NCBI RefSeq assembly: GCF_024612015.1
Contig: NZ_CP102512.1
Coordinates: 1,178,001 to 1,242,000 of the forward strand
Reading direction: 5' to 3'
From: Streptomyces sp. CA-210063
Lineage (GTDB): Bacteria; Actinomycetota; Actinomycetes; Streptomycetales; Streptomycetaceae
Length of the DNA: 64,000 nucleotides
How positions within the stretch are numbered: position 1 is the stretch's first letter; each line of letters opens with the position of its first letter. A model generated the notes under the pieces. The model made no database searches and was not told where the DNA came from. It saw only the letters and a program-made list of their open reading frames with translations. A program made the translations under genes and the position numbers. Shown here one piece after another: positions 9,722 to 18,314 of this stretch.

Positions 9722-10633
9722 ATGGACCGCATACTCCTGATGCGCAGCTTCGTCACCGTCGCGCAGCTCGGCAGTTTCAACGGCGCTGCCCGAGCGCTGA
9801 ACTCGTCAGGCTCCCTCGTGTCACGTCACGTGGCGGAACTGGAACGGCAGATCGGTGTCCGCCTCGTCAACCGCACGTCCCGCTCCGTCAGCCTGACCGA
9901 AACGGGCATGCGCTACTCCCAGTTCGCCGCCCGGATCCTCGCCGAAATCGAGGCGGAGGATGCTCTCATCGGGCACCTGCACGACCGGGCGGAAGGCCCC
10001 CTGAATGTCGTGTGCCCGAAATGGATCGGCAGCCTTGACGTCGGGGACGCCATCGCCGCCTTCGCTGCCGCACATCCGAAGATCGCCGTGCGATTCGAAC
10101 TGGGGGGCCTGTCGGAGCGTACCTACGACTTCCTGGACAGCGGTTTCGACGTCGCGCTGCACACGCGGGACCTGAGGGATTCCCGGGTACATCTCAAGAA
10201 GATCGCGTCTCTTCCCTTCGTCCTGTGCGCCTCCGAGGACTACGTCAAACGCCACGGTGACATCGACCATCCCGGCGACCTGGCCGACCACGACTGCCTG
10301 GTGCACGTGAACGAGCCCGTGTGGCGTCTCGGGCACGGATCGAGCTCCAGCTTGCACAAGATCCGCAATGTGGCCTTCTCCTCGAACTCGTACATCGCCC
10401 TACAGAAGGCCGCCGTCCAGGGCCGGGGCATCGCCCTGCTCCCTCAGCGGTCGGCGTACGAGGACCTGGTCTCCGGAGCACTGCGGGTCCAGCTCCCCGC
10501 GGTACCCGTTCCTGATCGCCCGCTGTACGCGGTCTATGGCCCCGGCCAGACAGTGCCGCGAAAGATCACCATTCTGATCGAATTCCTTTCACGGTGGTTC
10601 AAGGAGAACCCGATCCCAACGATCCGGACGTAA
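9722..10633 (+). CDS. LysR-family regulator 1
   Basis: A 303-residue LysR regulator. The winged helix-turn-helix spans residues 1-60 (MDRILLMRSFVTVAQLGSFN, then ALNSSGSLVSRHVAELERQI and RLVNRTSRSVSLTETG). A LysR substrate-binding domain follows from about residue 90, with the CPKWIGSLDVGDAIAAFAAA segment. Two other proteins of exactly 303 residues in this window are close paralogs (26389-27300 and 54299-55210). ATG at 9722 has GGAGG 8 nt upstream. It lies directly upstream of the metallo-hydrolase and flavoprotein genes. A CGCAA-N7-TTGCG-type dyad in the gap to the next gene is its likely binding site; this is inference. Confidence 0.92.
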   Translation: MDRILLMRSFVTVAQLGSFNGAARALNSSGSLVSRHVAELERQIGVRLVNRTSRSVSLTETGMRYSQFAARILAEIEAEDALIGHLHDRAEGPLNVVCPKWIGSLDVGDAIAAFAAAHPKIAVRFELGGLSERTYDFLDSGFDVALHTRDLRDSRVHLKKIASLPFVLCASEDYVKRHGDIDHPGDLADHDCLVHVNEPVWRLGHGSSSSLHKIRNVAFSSNSYIALQKAAVQGRGIALLPQRSAYEDLVSGALRVQLPAVPVPDRPLYAVYGPGQTVPRKITILIEFLSRWFKENPIPTIRT

Positions 10634-10664
10634 GGGGCTGCGGCACGCGCACAAGGAAGGACAC

Positions 10665-10681
10665 CGCCAACTTAGGTTGCA
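10665..10681. promoter_or_regulatory. LysR-type dyad upstream of metallo-hydrolase 1
   Basis: CGCCAACTTAGGTTGCA fits CGCAA-N7-TTGCG with two mismatches. It lies 155 nt upstream of the gene at 10837, just after lysR1. The paralogous hydrolase gene has a matching element 159 nt upstream. Because the intergenic sequences of the two copies are themselves similar, conservation here may partly be shared descent. Confidence 0.5.
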
Positions 10682-10836
10682 CCCCGTGCCCTCCCCCTCG
10701 TGCACGACGACGGGCAGCATCCGGCCAATGATCGCGGTCGTACCGCGCGGCGACAGGACGACGACCTGGTCCGTTCCCGCGGGTCGCGCTCCGACCGCCC
10801 CGATCACGTCCTGCACATCGCAGAGGAGCGCTCACC

Positions 10837-11994
10837 ATGTGCCAGACCGACCAGCCGACACAAGACGTGCAGACCGACCAGCCGCAGCACGACGTGCGGC
10901 ATACGTCCCGCAGAACGGTACTGGGCGCGGTGGCGGCCTCTGCCGTCGGCGCCGCGCCGCTGCTCGCGGCGGCACCCGCTGCGGCCGCACCCGTCTCCGG
11001 CGCGGGTCTGTCACTCGTCCTGCTCGGCACCAACAGCGGACCGCCGCCGCTGGCGGGCCGGTACGGCATCTCGTCGGCGCTCATGGTGAACGGTAGGACA
11101 TATGTCGTCGATTGCGGCCGCGGAGCAGTGACCCAGTACCTGCGCGCCGGCCTCTCCATGCCGTCGCTGGCGGGCATCTTCCTCACCCACCTGCACGCCG
11201 ACCACATCGTCGATTACTACTCCTTCCCCCTGCTGTCCGCCGGGGCATCCGGCGGGCAGGGGTTCCGCACCCCCGTGTCCGTTTACGGCCCTGGTCCCGC
11301 CGGTATCCCCTCCACCGTGGCCGGCGCCCCAGGCGCCCTGCCGGGGACCGTCGAGATGACCAGGCTGGCCGGGCAGGCGTACGCCGCCCACCCCACCTTC
11401 TTCATGACCGAACACATTGGCATCGACCCGGCCACCCTGCTGAACGTCCACGACGTGCTGCCGCCGGCCGGGGTCGGCGCCTCCACGACGAACACCGCAC
11501 CCGCCATGCGGCCGTTCACCGTCATGGAGAACGACGATGTCAAGGTCACCGCCGTCCTGGTCCCGCACGGCGCGGCGTTCCCCGCCTACGCCTACCGCTT
11601 CGAGACCGACCACGGCAGCGTGGTCTTCTCCGGCGACACCGCCCCCACACCCAACATCGTCACGCTCGCCCGGAACGCCGACGTCCTGGTCCATGAGGCG
11701 CTTCACCCTGAAGGGCTGGCGAGTCTGGGCCTGCCACCAGCCCTGATCGACCACATCCTGGCAACCCACACCGACGTGGCCGAACTCGGCCGGATCGCGG
11801 CCGAGGCCGAGGCCGGTGCTCTGGTGGCCACCCACCTCGGTCCGGGAGACCCGGCCGTCGTCTCCGACGGGACCTGGCGGCGCCTGCTCCGCGACAGCGC
11901 ACGCCGAGCCGGCTACAGCGGCCGCATGCTTCTGGGCGCCGACCTCATGCACGTCCCGGTACGGCGCGGCAGCGCCGGACGCGGACAGACATGA
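10837..11994 (+). CDS. Tat-exported metallo-beta-lactamase-fold hydrolase, copy 1
   Basis: A 385-residue secreted zinc hydrolase. The N-terminus has a twin-arginine signal (SRRTVLGAV, Arg25-Arg26) and an alanine-rich hydrophobic stretch ending near AAAAPVSG. The metal site is THLHADHIVDYY (His118, His120, Asp122, His123). Further ligand motifs are VVFSGDTAPTPN and the final LATHTDV. The order resembles RNase Z/arylsulfatase AtsA-like exported members. Start ATG has GGAG 8 nt upstream. A near-identical-length copy lies at 24076-25233. Being next to lysR1 and carrying a LysR-type dyad suggest induction with the aromatic pathway. The substrate could be a sulfate, phosphate or carboxylic ester; I cannot say which. 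Confidence 0.85.
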   Translation: MCQTDQPTQDVQTDQPQHDVRHTSRRTVLGAVAASAVGAAPLLAAAPAAAAPVSGAGLSLVLLGTNSGPPPLAGRYGISSALMVNGRTYVVDCGRGAVTQYLRAGLSMPSLAGIFLTHLHADHIVDYYSFPLLSAGASGGQGFRTPVSVYGPGPAGIPSTVAGAPGALPGTVEMTRLAGQAYAAHPTFFMTEHIGIDPATLLNVHDVLPPAGVGASTTNTAPAMRPFTVMENDDVKVTAVLVPHGAAFPAYAYRFETDHGSVVFSGDTAPTPNIVTLARNADVLVHEALHPEGLASLGLPPALIDHILATHTDVAELGRIAAEAEAGALVATHLGPGDPAVVSDGTWRRLLRDSARRAGYSGRMLLGADLMHVPVRRGSAGRGQT

Positions 11995-12048
11995 GACGCG
12001 GCTTCGGCCGGTTCACCTTTCCCGGCTGTCATCAACGAAGGAGCTTCT

Positions 12049-12876
12049 GTGACGACCCACCTGACCGTGACGCGCGGCGAGATGCTGACACCGAACCTGC
12101 GACGTGTGTGGTTCCACAGCGAGGACCTCTCGGCCTTCGCAGAGAGTGAGTACACCGACCGCTACGTCAAGCTGGTCTTCCCGAAGCACGGAGTCCGCTA
12201 CCCGGAACCGTTCGACATGCGCGCTCTGCGCCGCACGCTGCCACCCGAGGACCTGCCCGCCGTTCGCACCTACACCGCGCTCTTCCCTGATGTCGCATCC
12301 GGCACGATGGCCATCGACTTCGTGCTCCACGGCGACGAAGGAGTCGCGGGTCCCTGGGCGGCCGCGGCGGTGCCGGGGGACCAGCTCATGGCCAACGGAC
12401 CGGGCGGCGGCTACCGTCCCGACCTCTCGGCCGACTGGCACCTGCTGGTGGGCGACGAGTCCGCGCTGCCGGCGATCACGGCCGCGCTGGCGGAGCTGCC
12501 GGACACCGCGGTGGCTCGAGTTGTGGCTCTGGTCGACTCACCGGCGCACGAGCCGACCCTCCCCCTCCCGCAGAACGGCGAGGTCACCTACGTCCATCGA
12601 AGCGGAACGGACGCAAAGACCCCGCTCCTGGCGGCCGTGCGGGACATGGACTGGTTGCCCGGGCGGGTGCACACGTTCGTGCACGGGGAGGCACACGAGG
12701 TCATGCACGAGCTACGGCCCCACCTTCTCACCGAACGTCGTCTGACCCGCGAGCAGGTGTCCCTCTCCGGCTACTGGCGCCGCGGACGGTCGGAGGAGGG
12801 CTTCCGCGTCTGGAAGTCCGAACTGGCCCGAGGCGAAGGAACGCGCGCTCCCGGTGCTGTAAAACGTCGCCCGTGA
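12049..12876 (+). CDS. Siderophore-interacting protein family flavin reductase
   Basis: A cytoplasmic FAD/NADPH oxidoreductase of 275 residues, the usual size for ViuB/SIP proteins. It has the FAD-binding signature RTYTALFPDV (about residue 82), the flavin/NAD segment GPWAAAAVPGDQL, and the SIP C-terminal domain with LLVGDESALPAITAALAEL and VHGEAHEVMHELR, ending in SLSGYWRRG. GTG start with GAAGGAG 5 nt upstream. It follows the metallo-hydrolase by 54 nt and probably shares its transcript. Family members reduce ferric siderophores; here it might instead keep an iron enzyme reduced, which is speculation. Confidence 0.88.
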   Translation: MTTHLTVTRGEMLTPNLRRVWFHSEDLSAFAESEYTDRYVKLVFPKHGVRYPEPFDMRALRRTLPPEDLPAVRTYTALFPDVASGTMAIDFVLHGDEGVAGPWAAAAVPGDQLMANGPGGGYRPDLSADWHLLVGDESALPAITAALAELPDTAVARVVALVDSPAHEPTLPLPQNGEVTYVHRSGTDAKTPLLAAVRDMDWLPGRVHTFVHGEAHEVMHELRPHLLTERRLTREQVSLSGYWRRGRSEEGFRVWKSELARGEGTRAPGAVKRRP

Positions 12877-12954
12877 TACGCGTGTCACCCTCGCCCGGTC
12901 CGGCGAAGAAGCAGATCAAGTACGGGGATACAGGGGGCGCCCGATGCGTGGACT

Positions 12955-12986
12955 CCCCCGCCCCTGCGATGCACGGCGGGCGGGGG
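12955..12986. terminator. Bidirectional terminator between convergent genes
   Basis: Nine-bp arms CCCCCGCCC and GGGCGGGGG with a 14-nt loop sit between the convergent flavin reductase (+) and Ldh (-) genes. Confidence 0.6.
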
Positions 12987-12997
12987 ACGGCCACTCC

Positions 12998-14059
12998 CTA
13001 GCTCGTGACGTGCGGCAGCGTGACGCCCAGCTTCTCGGCATGCTGCGTCAGCTCACGCCATACCTTCGGCGCCACCGGGATGCCCTTCTCGCCTCGCGTG
13101 GCGGCCACAGCCGCACTGCGCTCACCGGGGTAGTACACCCCGTCGGCGCCGTCCGCGACCGGAAGGCTTTTGAGGGTGTTCAGCGTGGCGTCGACCTCCG
13201 TGGTGAAGGCGCCGGCGTCGCCGAAGGCCGCCGGGTCGACGGCGATGAGCAAGGCGTTCTGCCGGTGCTTGCGGCCTTGAGGATCGTCCGAGTGAAAGGA
13301 CGAGAAGATCGGCGCACCCACCAGCACGCTGGTCAGCAGCTCGAAGGCGAGGGACATGCCGGAGCCCTTGGCGCCGCCCAGCGGCAGCGGCATGACCGCC
13401 TTCTCCGGGTCGGTGGTGGGGGTGCCGTCCTCCGTGGCCGCCGCGCCCCCGGGCAGCGGGGTACCGCTCGCCTTGGCCTGGCGGATCTTGCCCAGCGCGA
13501 TGGTGGCGGTCGCCATGTCGAGCAGCAGCGGGGCGTGGTCGCGGGCCGGTACGGCGATCGCGAGCGGGCTGGTGGCGACGGCGGCGCCCTTGACGCCGGT
13601 GTAGCCCATGTTGGGCATGCCGGCCACGAATCCGATACCGACCAGGCCCTGCTCGGCGATCTTCGACACGTAGTAGCCGATGGCGCCGGTGTGCACGGTG
13701 CGCCGTACGCCCACGGACGCGATGCCGGTGTCCCCGGCCCGCCGTACGGCCTCGTCCGCGGCGGCGCTCAGCGCCACCGGACCAGGGGCACGGTCGGCGT
13801 CGATGACAGCTGCGGCCGGGCTCGTCGACTCGGTCTTGATGTCGGCGGCGGCGTTGGCGACTCCCTTGGAGAGCAGGTCCAGGTAGGCGGGGACGCGGGC
13901 GATGCCGTGGGAGTCGACGCCGCGCAGTGCGGCCCAGACGAAGACGTCGGCGGTGGTGGCGGCGTGCTCGGCGCTCAGGCCGCCCTTCTCCAGGAGGGCG
14001 GCGGAGAAGGTGCGCAGGTCCTCGGCGGGCACCAGGACCTTGGCAGGTGAGTCGGACAT
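12998..14059 (-). CDS. Ldh family (malate/lactate type) NAD(P)H oxidoreductase, copy 1
   Basis: A 353-residue member of the Ldh_2 fold family, which interconverts 2-oxo and 2-hydroxy acids or reduces cyclic imines; it is unrelated to Rossmann-type lactate dehydrogenases. Diagnostic blocks are WAALRGVDSHGIARVPAY near residue 43, VRRTVHTGAIGYYVSKIAEQ, GMPNMGYTGVKG, KASGTPLPGG, and MPLPLGGAKGSGMSLAFELL. It is the last gene of a three-gene operon, 19 nt after the ThDP gene. The same operon recurs at 41189-44931. Decayed Ldh fragments also occur at 40477-40880. The 2-oxo/2-hydroxy acid substrate is unknown. Confidence 0.87.
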   Translation of the reverse strand: MSDSPAKVLVPAEDLRTFSAALLEKGGLSAEHAATTADVFVWAALRGVDSHGIARVPAYLDLLSKGVANAAADIKTESTSPAAAVIDADRAPGPVALSAAADEAVRRAGDTGIASVGVRRTVHTGAIGYYVSKIAEQGLVGIGFVAGMPNMGYTGVKGAAVATSPLAIAVPARDHAPLLLDMATATIALGKIRQAKASGTPLPGGAAATEDGTPTTDPEKAVMPLPLGGAKGSGMSLAFELLTSVLVGAPIFSSFHSDDPQGRKHRQNALLIAVDPAAFGDAGAFTTEVDATLNTLKSLPVADGADGVYYPGERSAAVAATRGEKGIPVAPKVWRELTQHAEKLGVTLPHVTS

Positions 14060-14078
14060 GGTGGCGGTGCCTCCTGGG

Positions 14079-15779
14079 TCAGCGGGTGACGAGGACGTCG
14101 ACGACAGCGGTGGTGCCCTCGGTCACGGCCTTGAGGGCGCGCTCGAGGGCGGGCGCGAGCGCGTCCGGGTTGTCGACGGTCTCGGTGTGCATGCCGAACG
14201 GCTCGGCGAACTGCGCGAGGCGGGGCAGCCGGTGCAGGTCTGTGCCGAGCCATTCACCCGTCTCGGCGGCCGCGCCATCGGGGTAGAAGCGGCGGTGGTT
14301 GAGGTTCATCGACTTGTAGACACGGTTGTTGAAGACCACGATCAGCAGCGGCAGGTCGTACGCCTTGGACGCGTCGTACGACGGGATGACCGGGTTGTAC
14401 GCGAACGCGCCGTCGCCGATGGTGAGCACCACGGGACGCTCCCGCGCGGCGAGTTTGACGCCGAGCGCGACCGCGATGCCCTGGCCGAGGCCGCCCTGCA
14501 CGTAGAAGTAGGAGTCGGGCGCGTCGGTCTGGACGTGGCGTTTGACGACGCGGCTGTGGGTGATGGTCTCGTCGACGACGATGGCGTCCCGGCCGTCGAG
14601 AAGTCCCCGCAGGGTCGCGGCGACCAGCACCGGATCGATGCCCTCGGCCTGTGCCGCCTTCGCCTCGATCGCGGCGATCGCGGCCTGCTCATCGGAGTGC
14701 CGCTCCTCCTGCGCCGCGCGCCGCGCGGTGACGACCGCCGCGTCGAGATCCTTGGCGCGCTTGGTCAGCTGACGCAGCGTGTTGGTGACGTTGCCCTCCA
14801 AGTAGCGGTCGGCGAACAGCACTTGGTACACGACGTGCGGGCGCTGCGGCACCTCGTCGATGACGACGACCCGCCCCTGGGAGGGGCGACGGGAGGGCGG
14901 GTAGAAGGGGGCGCGGCAGTTGACGAGGAGAATGAGGTCGGCCTCGTCCATCCAGGGGCCGATGTCACTGCCCGCGTGCAGCGGATGGCGGCGCGGGAAG
15001 TTGCCGCAGACCGCCGAGTCGGGCTCGACGACGGGGATGCCCCACGCCTCGGCGAAGGCGACGAGCGCCTCGAAGCCGCCCGGTTCGCGACCCGCCGTCT
15101 CCGTGACGATCACGGGGTTGGCCGCCTCGCGGATCATCTGTGCGACCGGGTCGACCTCTTCCGGCGAACTGTGCGTGGATCCGGGGGCGACGATCGGCTT
15201 GGCCTCGCGGCCGTCCCACTCCTCCAGCAGGATCTCCAGCGGGATGTTCAGGTATGCCGGTCCCGCCGGGGCCCGCCAGGACAGCTCGGCGGCACGCGTG
15301 ATCATCGTGGGCAGTGTGTGGACGCTCGCCGCCTCGGTGGACCACTTGGTGAACGGCTGGGCGACGCCATGCGGGCCGCCCACGATCGAGAGGTTGCGGT
15401 ACCACTGGCCGCCCGGGTCCTTGCCGGGCCCGTCGCCATAGGAGGCGGACTCCGAGGAGGTGACCACCATCGGCACACCGGCCAGCAGCGCCCCGTGCAC
15501 CGCCATCGACCCCTGCAGCAGGCCGGGGGCGGCGTGCAGCAGTACACCCTGCGGGCGGCGGGTGAGAAGTCCGTAGCCGGTGGCCATGCCTACGGCGACC
15601 GTCTCGTGCGTCAGGTCGAGATACTCGGGGCAGGGCAGTCCGTCGCGGTGGTGCCGGGCCAGCGACTCCCACACCGGGGCCCATTCGGACCCCGAGGAGC
15701 AGAAGAGGTAGTCGGCGCCGGCGGCGGTGAAAGCGTGGACGGCGGCGTCACCGCCGTCCATGTGGTCGGTGTGGCTCAT
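14079..15779 (-). CDS. ThDP-dependent decarboxylase/lyase family enzyme, copy 1
   Basis: A 566-residue enzyme of the acetolactate synthase/benzoylformate decarboxylase superfamily. The N-terminal Pyr domain holds the activating glutamate in LDLTHETVAVGMATGYG. The C-terminal PP domain has the GDG...NN cofactor motif: GDGAFAYNPVIPSYDASKAY followed by VVFNN. The central domain carries DEADLILLVNCRAPFYPPSR. ATG at 15779 begins one nt after the amidohydrolase stop. Expected chemistry is decarboxylation or carboligation of a 2-oxo acid, possibly one made available by the neighbouring Ldh enzyme. Copy 2 is at 42333-44057, very similar throughout but with small insertions. The exact reaction is not deducible. 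Confidence 0.88.
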   Translation of the reverse strand: MSHTDHMDGGDAAVHAFTAAGADYLFCSSGSEWAPVWESLARHHRDGLPCPEYLDLTHETVAVGMATGYGLLTRRPQGVLLHAAPGLLQGSMAVHGALLAGVPMVVTSSESASYGDGPGKDPGGQWYRNLSIVGGPHGVAQPFTKWSTEAASVHTLPTMITRAAELSWRAPAGPAYLNIPLEILLEEWDGREAKPIVAPGSTHSSPEEVDPVAQMIREAANPVIVTETAGREPGGFEALVAFAEAWGIPVVEPDSAVCGNFPRRHPLHAGSDIGPWMDEADLILLVNCRAPFYPPSRRPSQGRVVVIDEVPQRPHVVYQVLFADRYLEGNVTNTLRQLTKRAKDLDAAVVTARRAAQEERHSDEQAAIAAIEAKAAQAEGIDPVLVAATLRGLLDGRDAIVVDETITHSRVVKRHVQTDAPDSYFYVQGGLGQGIAVALGVKLAARERPVVLTIGDGAFAYNPVIPSYDASKAYDLPLLIVVFNNRVYKSMNLNHRRFYPDGAAAETGEWLGTDLHRLPRLAQFAEPFGMHTETVDNPDALAPALERALKAVTEGTTAVVDVLVTR

Positions 15780-15780
15780 G

Positions 15781-16641
15781 TCAGCCCTCGACCGGCCAGT
15801 CGAGGACCTCGCTGATCCCGCGGCCCATGATCCATTCGAGCTCCTCGGGCGTGAAGTCCCAGTGCTTGGTGAACTGCTCGATCGTGTCGGTGTAGGTGAT
15901 GCCGTGGCCGAGCAGACGGGTGATGTCGGTGCCGTAGAAACAGCGCTGCGGGCCCATCTTGTCGACCATCTCGCGCACGTACTTCTGGATGTTGTTGTTC
16001 GGGAAGGGGTCCGTCGAATAGCCCGGCAGCGCCGACACCTTGACGTAGATGTTGGGATGGACGGCCAAGTCGGCGGTCTCCTGGACCCAGTAGCCGATCG
16101 CGTCGTCGACACAGCGGGCCATGATGCCCATATGGTCGATGATGATCTTCAGCTCGGGGTGCTTGGCGGCGATCTCGCCGAGCTCCCGCTTCCAGATCGG
16201 AGCGTGGACCATGGTCGGGATGCGCAGTTCCTCGGCGATCGGCCAGTACCAGTCGTTGGTGCCGTCGATCATCCAGTTGCGGTCGATCGGCCGGTGGAAG
16301 GTGAGCCGCGTGCCCTTGACGTGCGGGTTCTGGGCGAAGTCCTTCAGCATGGCCTTGCCCTCTTCGGGCTTGTTCTGCGGGATGCGGGCCATGATGCCGA
16401 ACCGGTCCGGGTGCGCCTCGCACGCCTCCAGGGCGTAGTCGATACGGTCGCCCTCCCAGGACGGCGGCAGGATCAGCGCCCGGTTCACGCCGGCCTCGTC
16501 CATCAGCTCCAGGGCCTCCTCGTACGAGAAGGGGTCCTCCCGGTGGCCGTTGAGGCGGATCCGCTCGCGGGCCCCGGGCACCCAGGGGCGGTCCGGGGTC
16601 TCTTCCTTCCAGATGTGGATCTGCGTGTCGACGACGAACAT
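15781..16641 (-). CDS. Amidohydrolase-2 family TIM-barrel hydrolase/lactonase, copy 1
   Basis: A 286-residue COG3618-like amidohydrolase, related to sugar lactonases, LigI-type pyrone lactonase and similar decarboxylases/hydratases. It has the N-terminal strand VDTQIHIWKEETPDRPW, the barrel motif IIIDHMG, and FYGTDITRLLG with the late aspartate. The usual HxH of the first strand is Q-x-H here in both copies. It differs from the copy at 44071-44931 by only about six residues. ATG at 16641 is preceded by the sequence AGAAAGAGTTGA, which is conserved between the loci. It is the first gene of a three-gene operon; a CGCAA-N7-TTGCG dyad lies 89 nt upstream. Probably acts on a lactone or enol acid from ring cleavage. 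Confidence 0.82.
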   Translation of the reverse strand: MFVVDTQIHIWKEETPDRPWVPGARERIRLNGHREDPFSYEEALELMDEAGVNRALILPPSWEGDRIDYALEACEAHPDRFGIMARIPQNKPEEGKAMLKDFAQNPHVKGTRLTFHRPIDRNWMIDGTNDWYWPIAEELRIPTMVHAPIWKRELGEIAAKHPELKIIIDHMGIMARCVDDAIGYWVQETADLAVHPNIYVKVSALPGYSTDPFPNNNIQKYVREMVDKMGPQRCFYGTDITRLLGHGITYTDTIEQFTKHWDFTPEELEWIMGRGISEVLDWPVEG

Positions 16642-16730
16642 GGCCTCAACTCTTTCTGTCGGAACGGGGCGGTGAGGTGGTGCGGAGGGAACGCTAAGCG
16701 GGAGGTGAGGCCCTGCGGATCCCCTGGGAG

Positions 16731-16747
16731 CGCAACCACTTGTTGCG
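16731..16747. promoter_or_regulatory. LysR-type dyad upstream of amidohydrolase operon 1
   Basis: CGCAACCACTTGTTGCG, a perfect CGCAA-N7-TTGCG inverted repeat. The equivalent place before operon 2 (45019-45035) carries the same dyad, followed in both loci by a similar stretch (GCGGAA...CGCTGCACGC). Confidence 0.65.
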
Positions 16748-16781
16748 CGGAAGTGCGCTGCACGCCGGGCATTCTTTGAAT

Positions 16782-16873
16782 TCAAAGGGGCCAGGTCGTC
16801 GAACGGTGCTCGAAGACCGCGGCAACGATGTGTTCGGCGATCGCCATGGACGCCGTCGCGGCCGGCGAGGGCG
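16782..16873 (-). pseudogene. LhgO 3'-end remnant
   Basis: About 30 codons on the minus strand read APSPAATASMAIAEHIVAAV and then a stop after STTWPL. This matches the C-terminus of the intact LhgO at 45083-46282 (APSPAATASMAIAGHIVDAV). In that locus LhgO lies upstream of the amidohydrolase operon, exactly as this fragment does here. The rest of the gene has been replaced by an oppositely oriented aldehyde dehydrogenase fragment, so this is one side of a rearrangement junction at about 16872. Confidence 0.75.
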
Positions 16874-17793
16874 CCCCGCTGACGGCCCTGTACCTGGCCC
16901 GGCTGGCCCAGGAGGCAGGCATCCCGCCCGGCGTCCTCAACGTCGTGACCGGCTGCGGCGCCGAGGCCGGAGCCGCGCTGCCCGCCCACCCCGGCATCCG
17001 CAAGATGACCTTCACCGGCTCGCCCCCGACCGGCACCGCCGTGATGGAGGCCTGCGCCCGCAACCTCACTCCCCTGCAATTGGAGCTGGGCGGCAAGTCT
17101 CCGCAGATCGTGCTGCTCGACGCCGACCTCACCAAGGCCGTACCGGCGATCGTGCGCAGCATCGTCATGAACAGCGGCCAGGTCTGCGCGGCCGGCTCCC
17201 GGGTCCTGGTCCACTCCTCACTCCACGACCGGCTGGTCTCCGAAGTGGCGGACGCCTTCCGCGTCGTCCGGGTCGGGCTGTGGGACCAGTCCGTCGACAT
17301 GGGTCCTCTGATCAACGCCCGACAGGAGAAGCGCGTACTGGACTACCTCGCCATCGGGCGGGAGGAGGGCGCCGAAGTCGTCGTCGGTGGCGGCAAGTTG
17401 ACCGGAGAGCCATACGACGGCGGCTACTTCGTCGCGCCGACCCTCTTCGACCGGGTCACCCCCGGGATGCGCATCACCCAGGAAGAGATCTTCGGCCCGG
17501 TGCTGTCGGTCCTCACGTACGAGGACGAGGAGGAGGCCGTCGCCATCGCCAACGGCACCCGCTACGGACTGACCGCCACGTTGTGGACCCAGGACGTGGG
17601 ACGAGCGGTGCGGTTGGCCCGCCGGGTACAGGCCGGGCAGGTCGCCGTCAACACCCTCGGTGACGGCGGTCCGGCCGGAGCGATCGGCGCGCCTTTCGGT
17701 GGCTACAAGCACAGCGGGTTCGGCCGCTCCATGGGCCCGGACTATCTGGAGGACTGGACGCAGGTGAAGACGGTGGTCATCAACGCCGCCTGA
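16872..17793 (+). pseudogene. Aldehyde dehydrogenase lacking its N-terminal third
   Basis: About 305 codons of an NAD(P)-dependent aldehyde dehydrogenase, starting abruptly at APLTALYLARLAQEAGIPPG. Retained motifs are FTGSPPTGTA, the glutamate motif LELGGKSP, the catalytic cysteine in NSGQVCAAGSR, and ITQEEIFGPVLSV. About 150 N-terminal residues, including the PWN coenzyme loop and the KPAE motif, are missing. An open frame could start at ATG 16828 inside antisense LhgO sequence, giving a short chimeric N-terminus, but it would lack much of the coenzyme-binding fold. I therefore call it a truncated gene. It is joined to the LhgO remnant with no mobile element visible. Confidence 0.75.
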
Positions 17794-17840
17794 TCCCGAG
17801 AGCAAACGGAAACAACTTCCCCAGCCATCAGGGGGAGAAC

Positions 17841-18110
17841 GTGCACGACCACCTCACGCGACGCGGCTTCATGGGCCTCGCCAGAACGCCGCTGTAGCTC
17901 GGGCTGACTGGGGCCCTGTTGGCCGCGTCCTCATCGTTCCCGGCCCAGGCCGCCAACTCATCGGACGAGGACCGGCTCATCAGCGGCCTGACCTGCACGC
18001 GAACGTCAACAACTCGGTGGCCAAGGGCGCGAACCTGAGGTTCGACTTCCACCAGAGCACCGTGAAACCGGCCGACACGGGTATGGAGACCCGGCGACAC
18101 CACCTCACGG
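17841..18110 (+). pseudogene. Twin-arginine secreted protein, interrupted 5' end
   Basis: GTG at 17841, with GGGGGAG 3 nt upstream, opens a Tat-like signal (TRRGFMGLARTPL). A stop codon follows immediately. The frame beyond continues as an alanine-rich signal end (LTGALLAASSSFPAQAANS) and then ISGLTC. A frameshifted continuation is visible as NSVAKGANLRFDFHQSTVKP up to about 18100. I do not recognise the mature protein. The remaining sequence to 18314 shows no gene. Confidence 0.5.
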
Positions 18111-18314
18111 CACCGGCTCTCAACGGTTCAGCCCCAACATCCGGCGGCAGCAGCCTCCGGGTCTCACCGCTACCGCACCGGCCAGTGCGCCGACCGTCGC
18201 CAGACCGTGGGCGAGCCGAAGTCGCTGACCATCACTCTCGCGCGCCACCGAGCACCAGTGGGGCAGCCTTGTTGAGCACGGGCGGCTCTGCCCATCTACA
18301 TCAACATCAGAGTG

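Noticed and set aside
16828..17793. Intact short aldehyde dehydrogenase
   Set aside because: About 150 N-terminal residues are missing and the first codons are antisense LhgO sequence.
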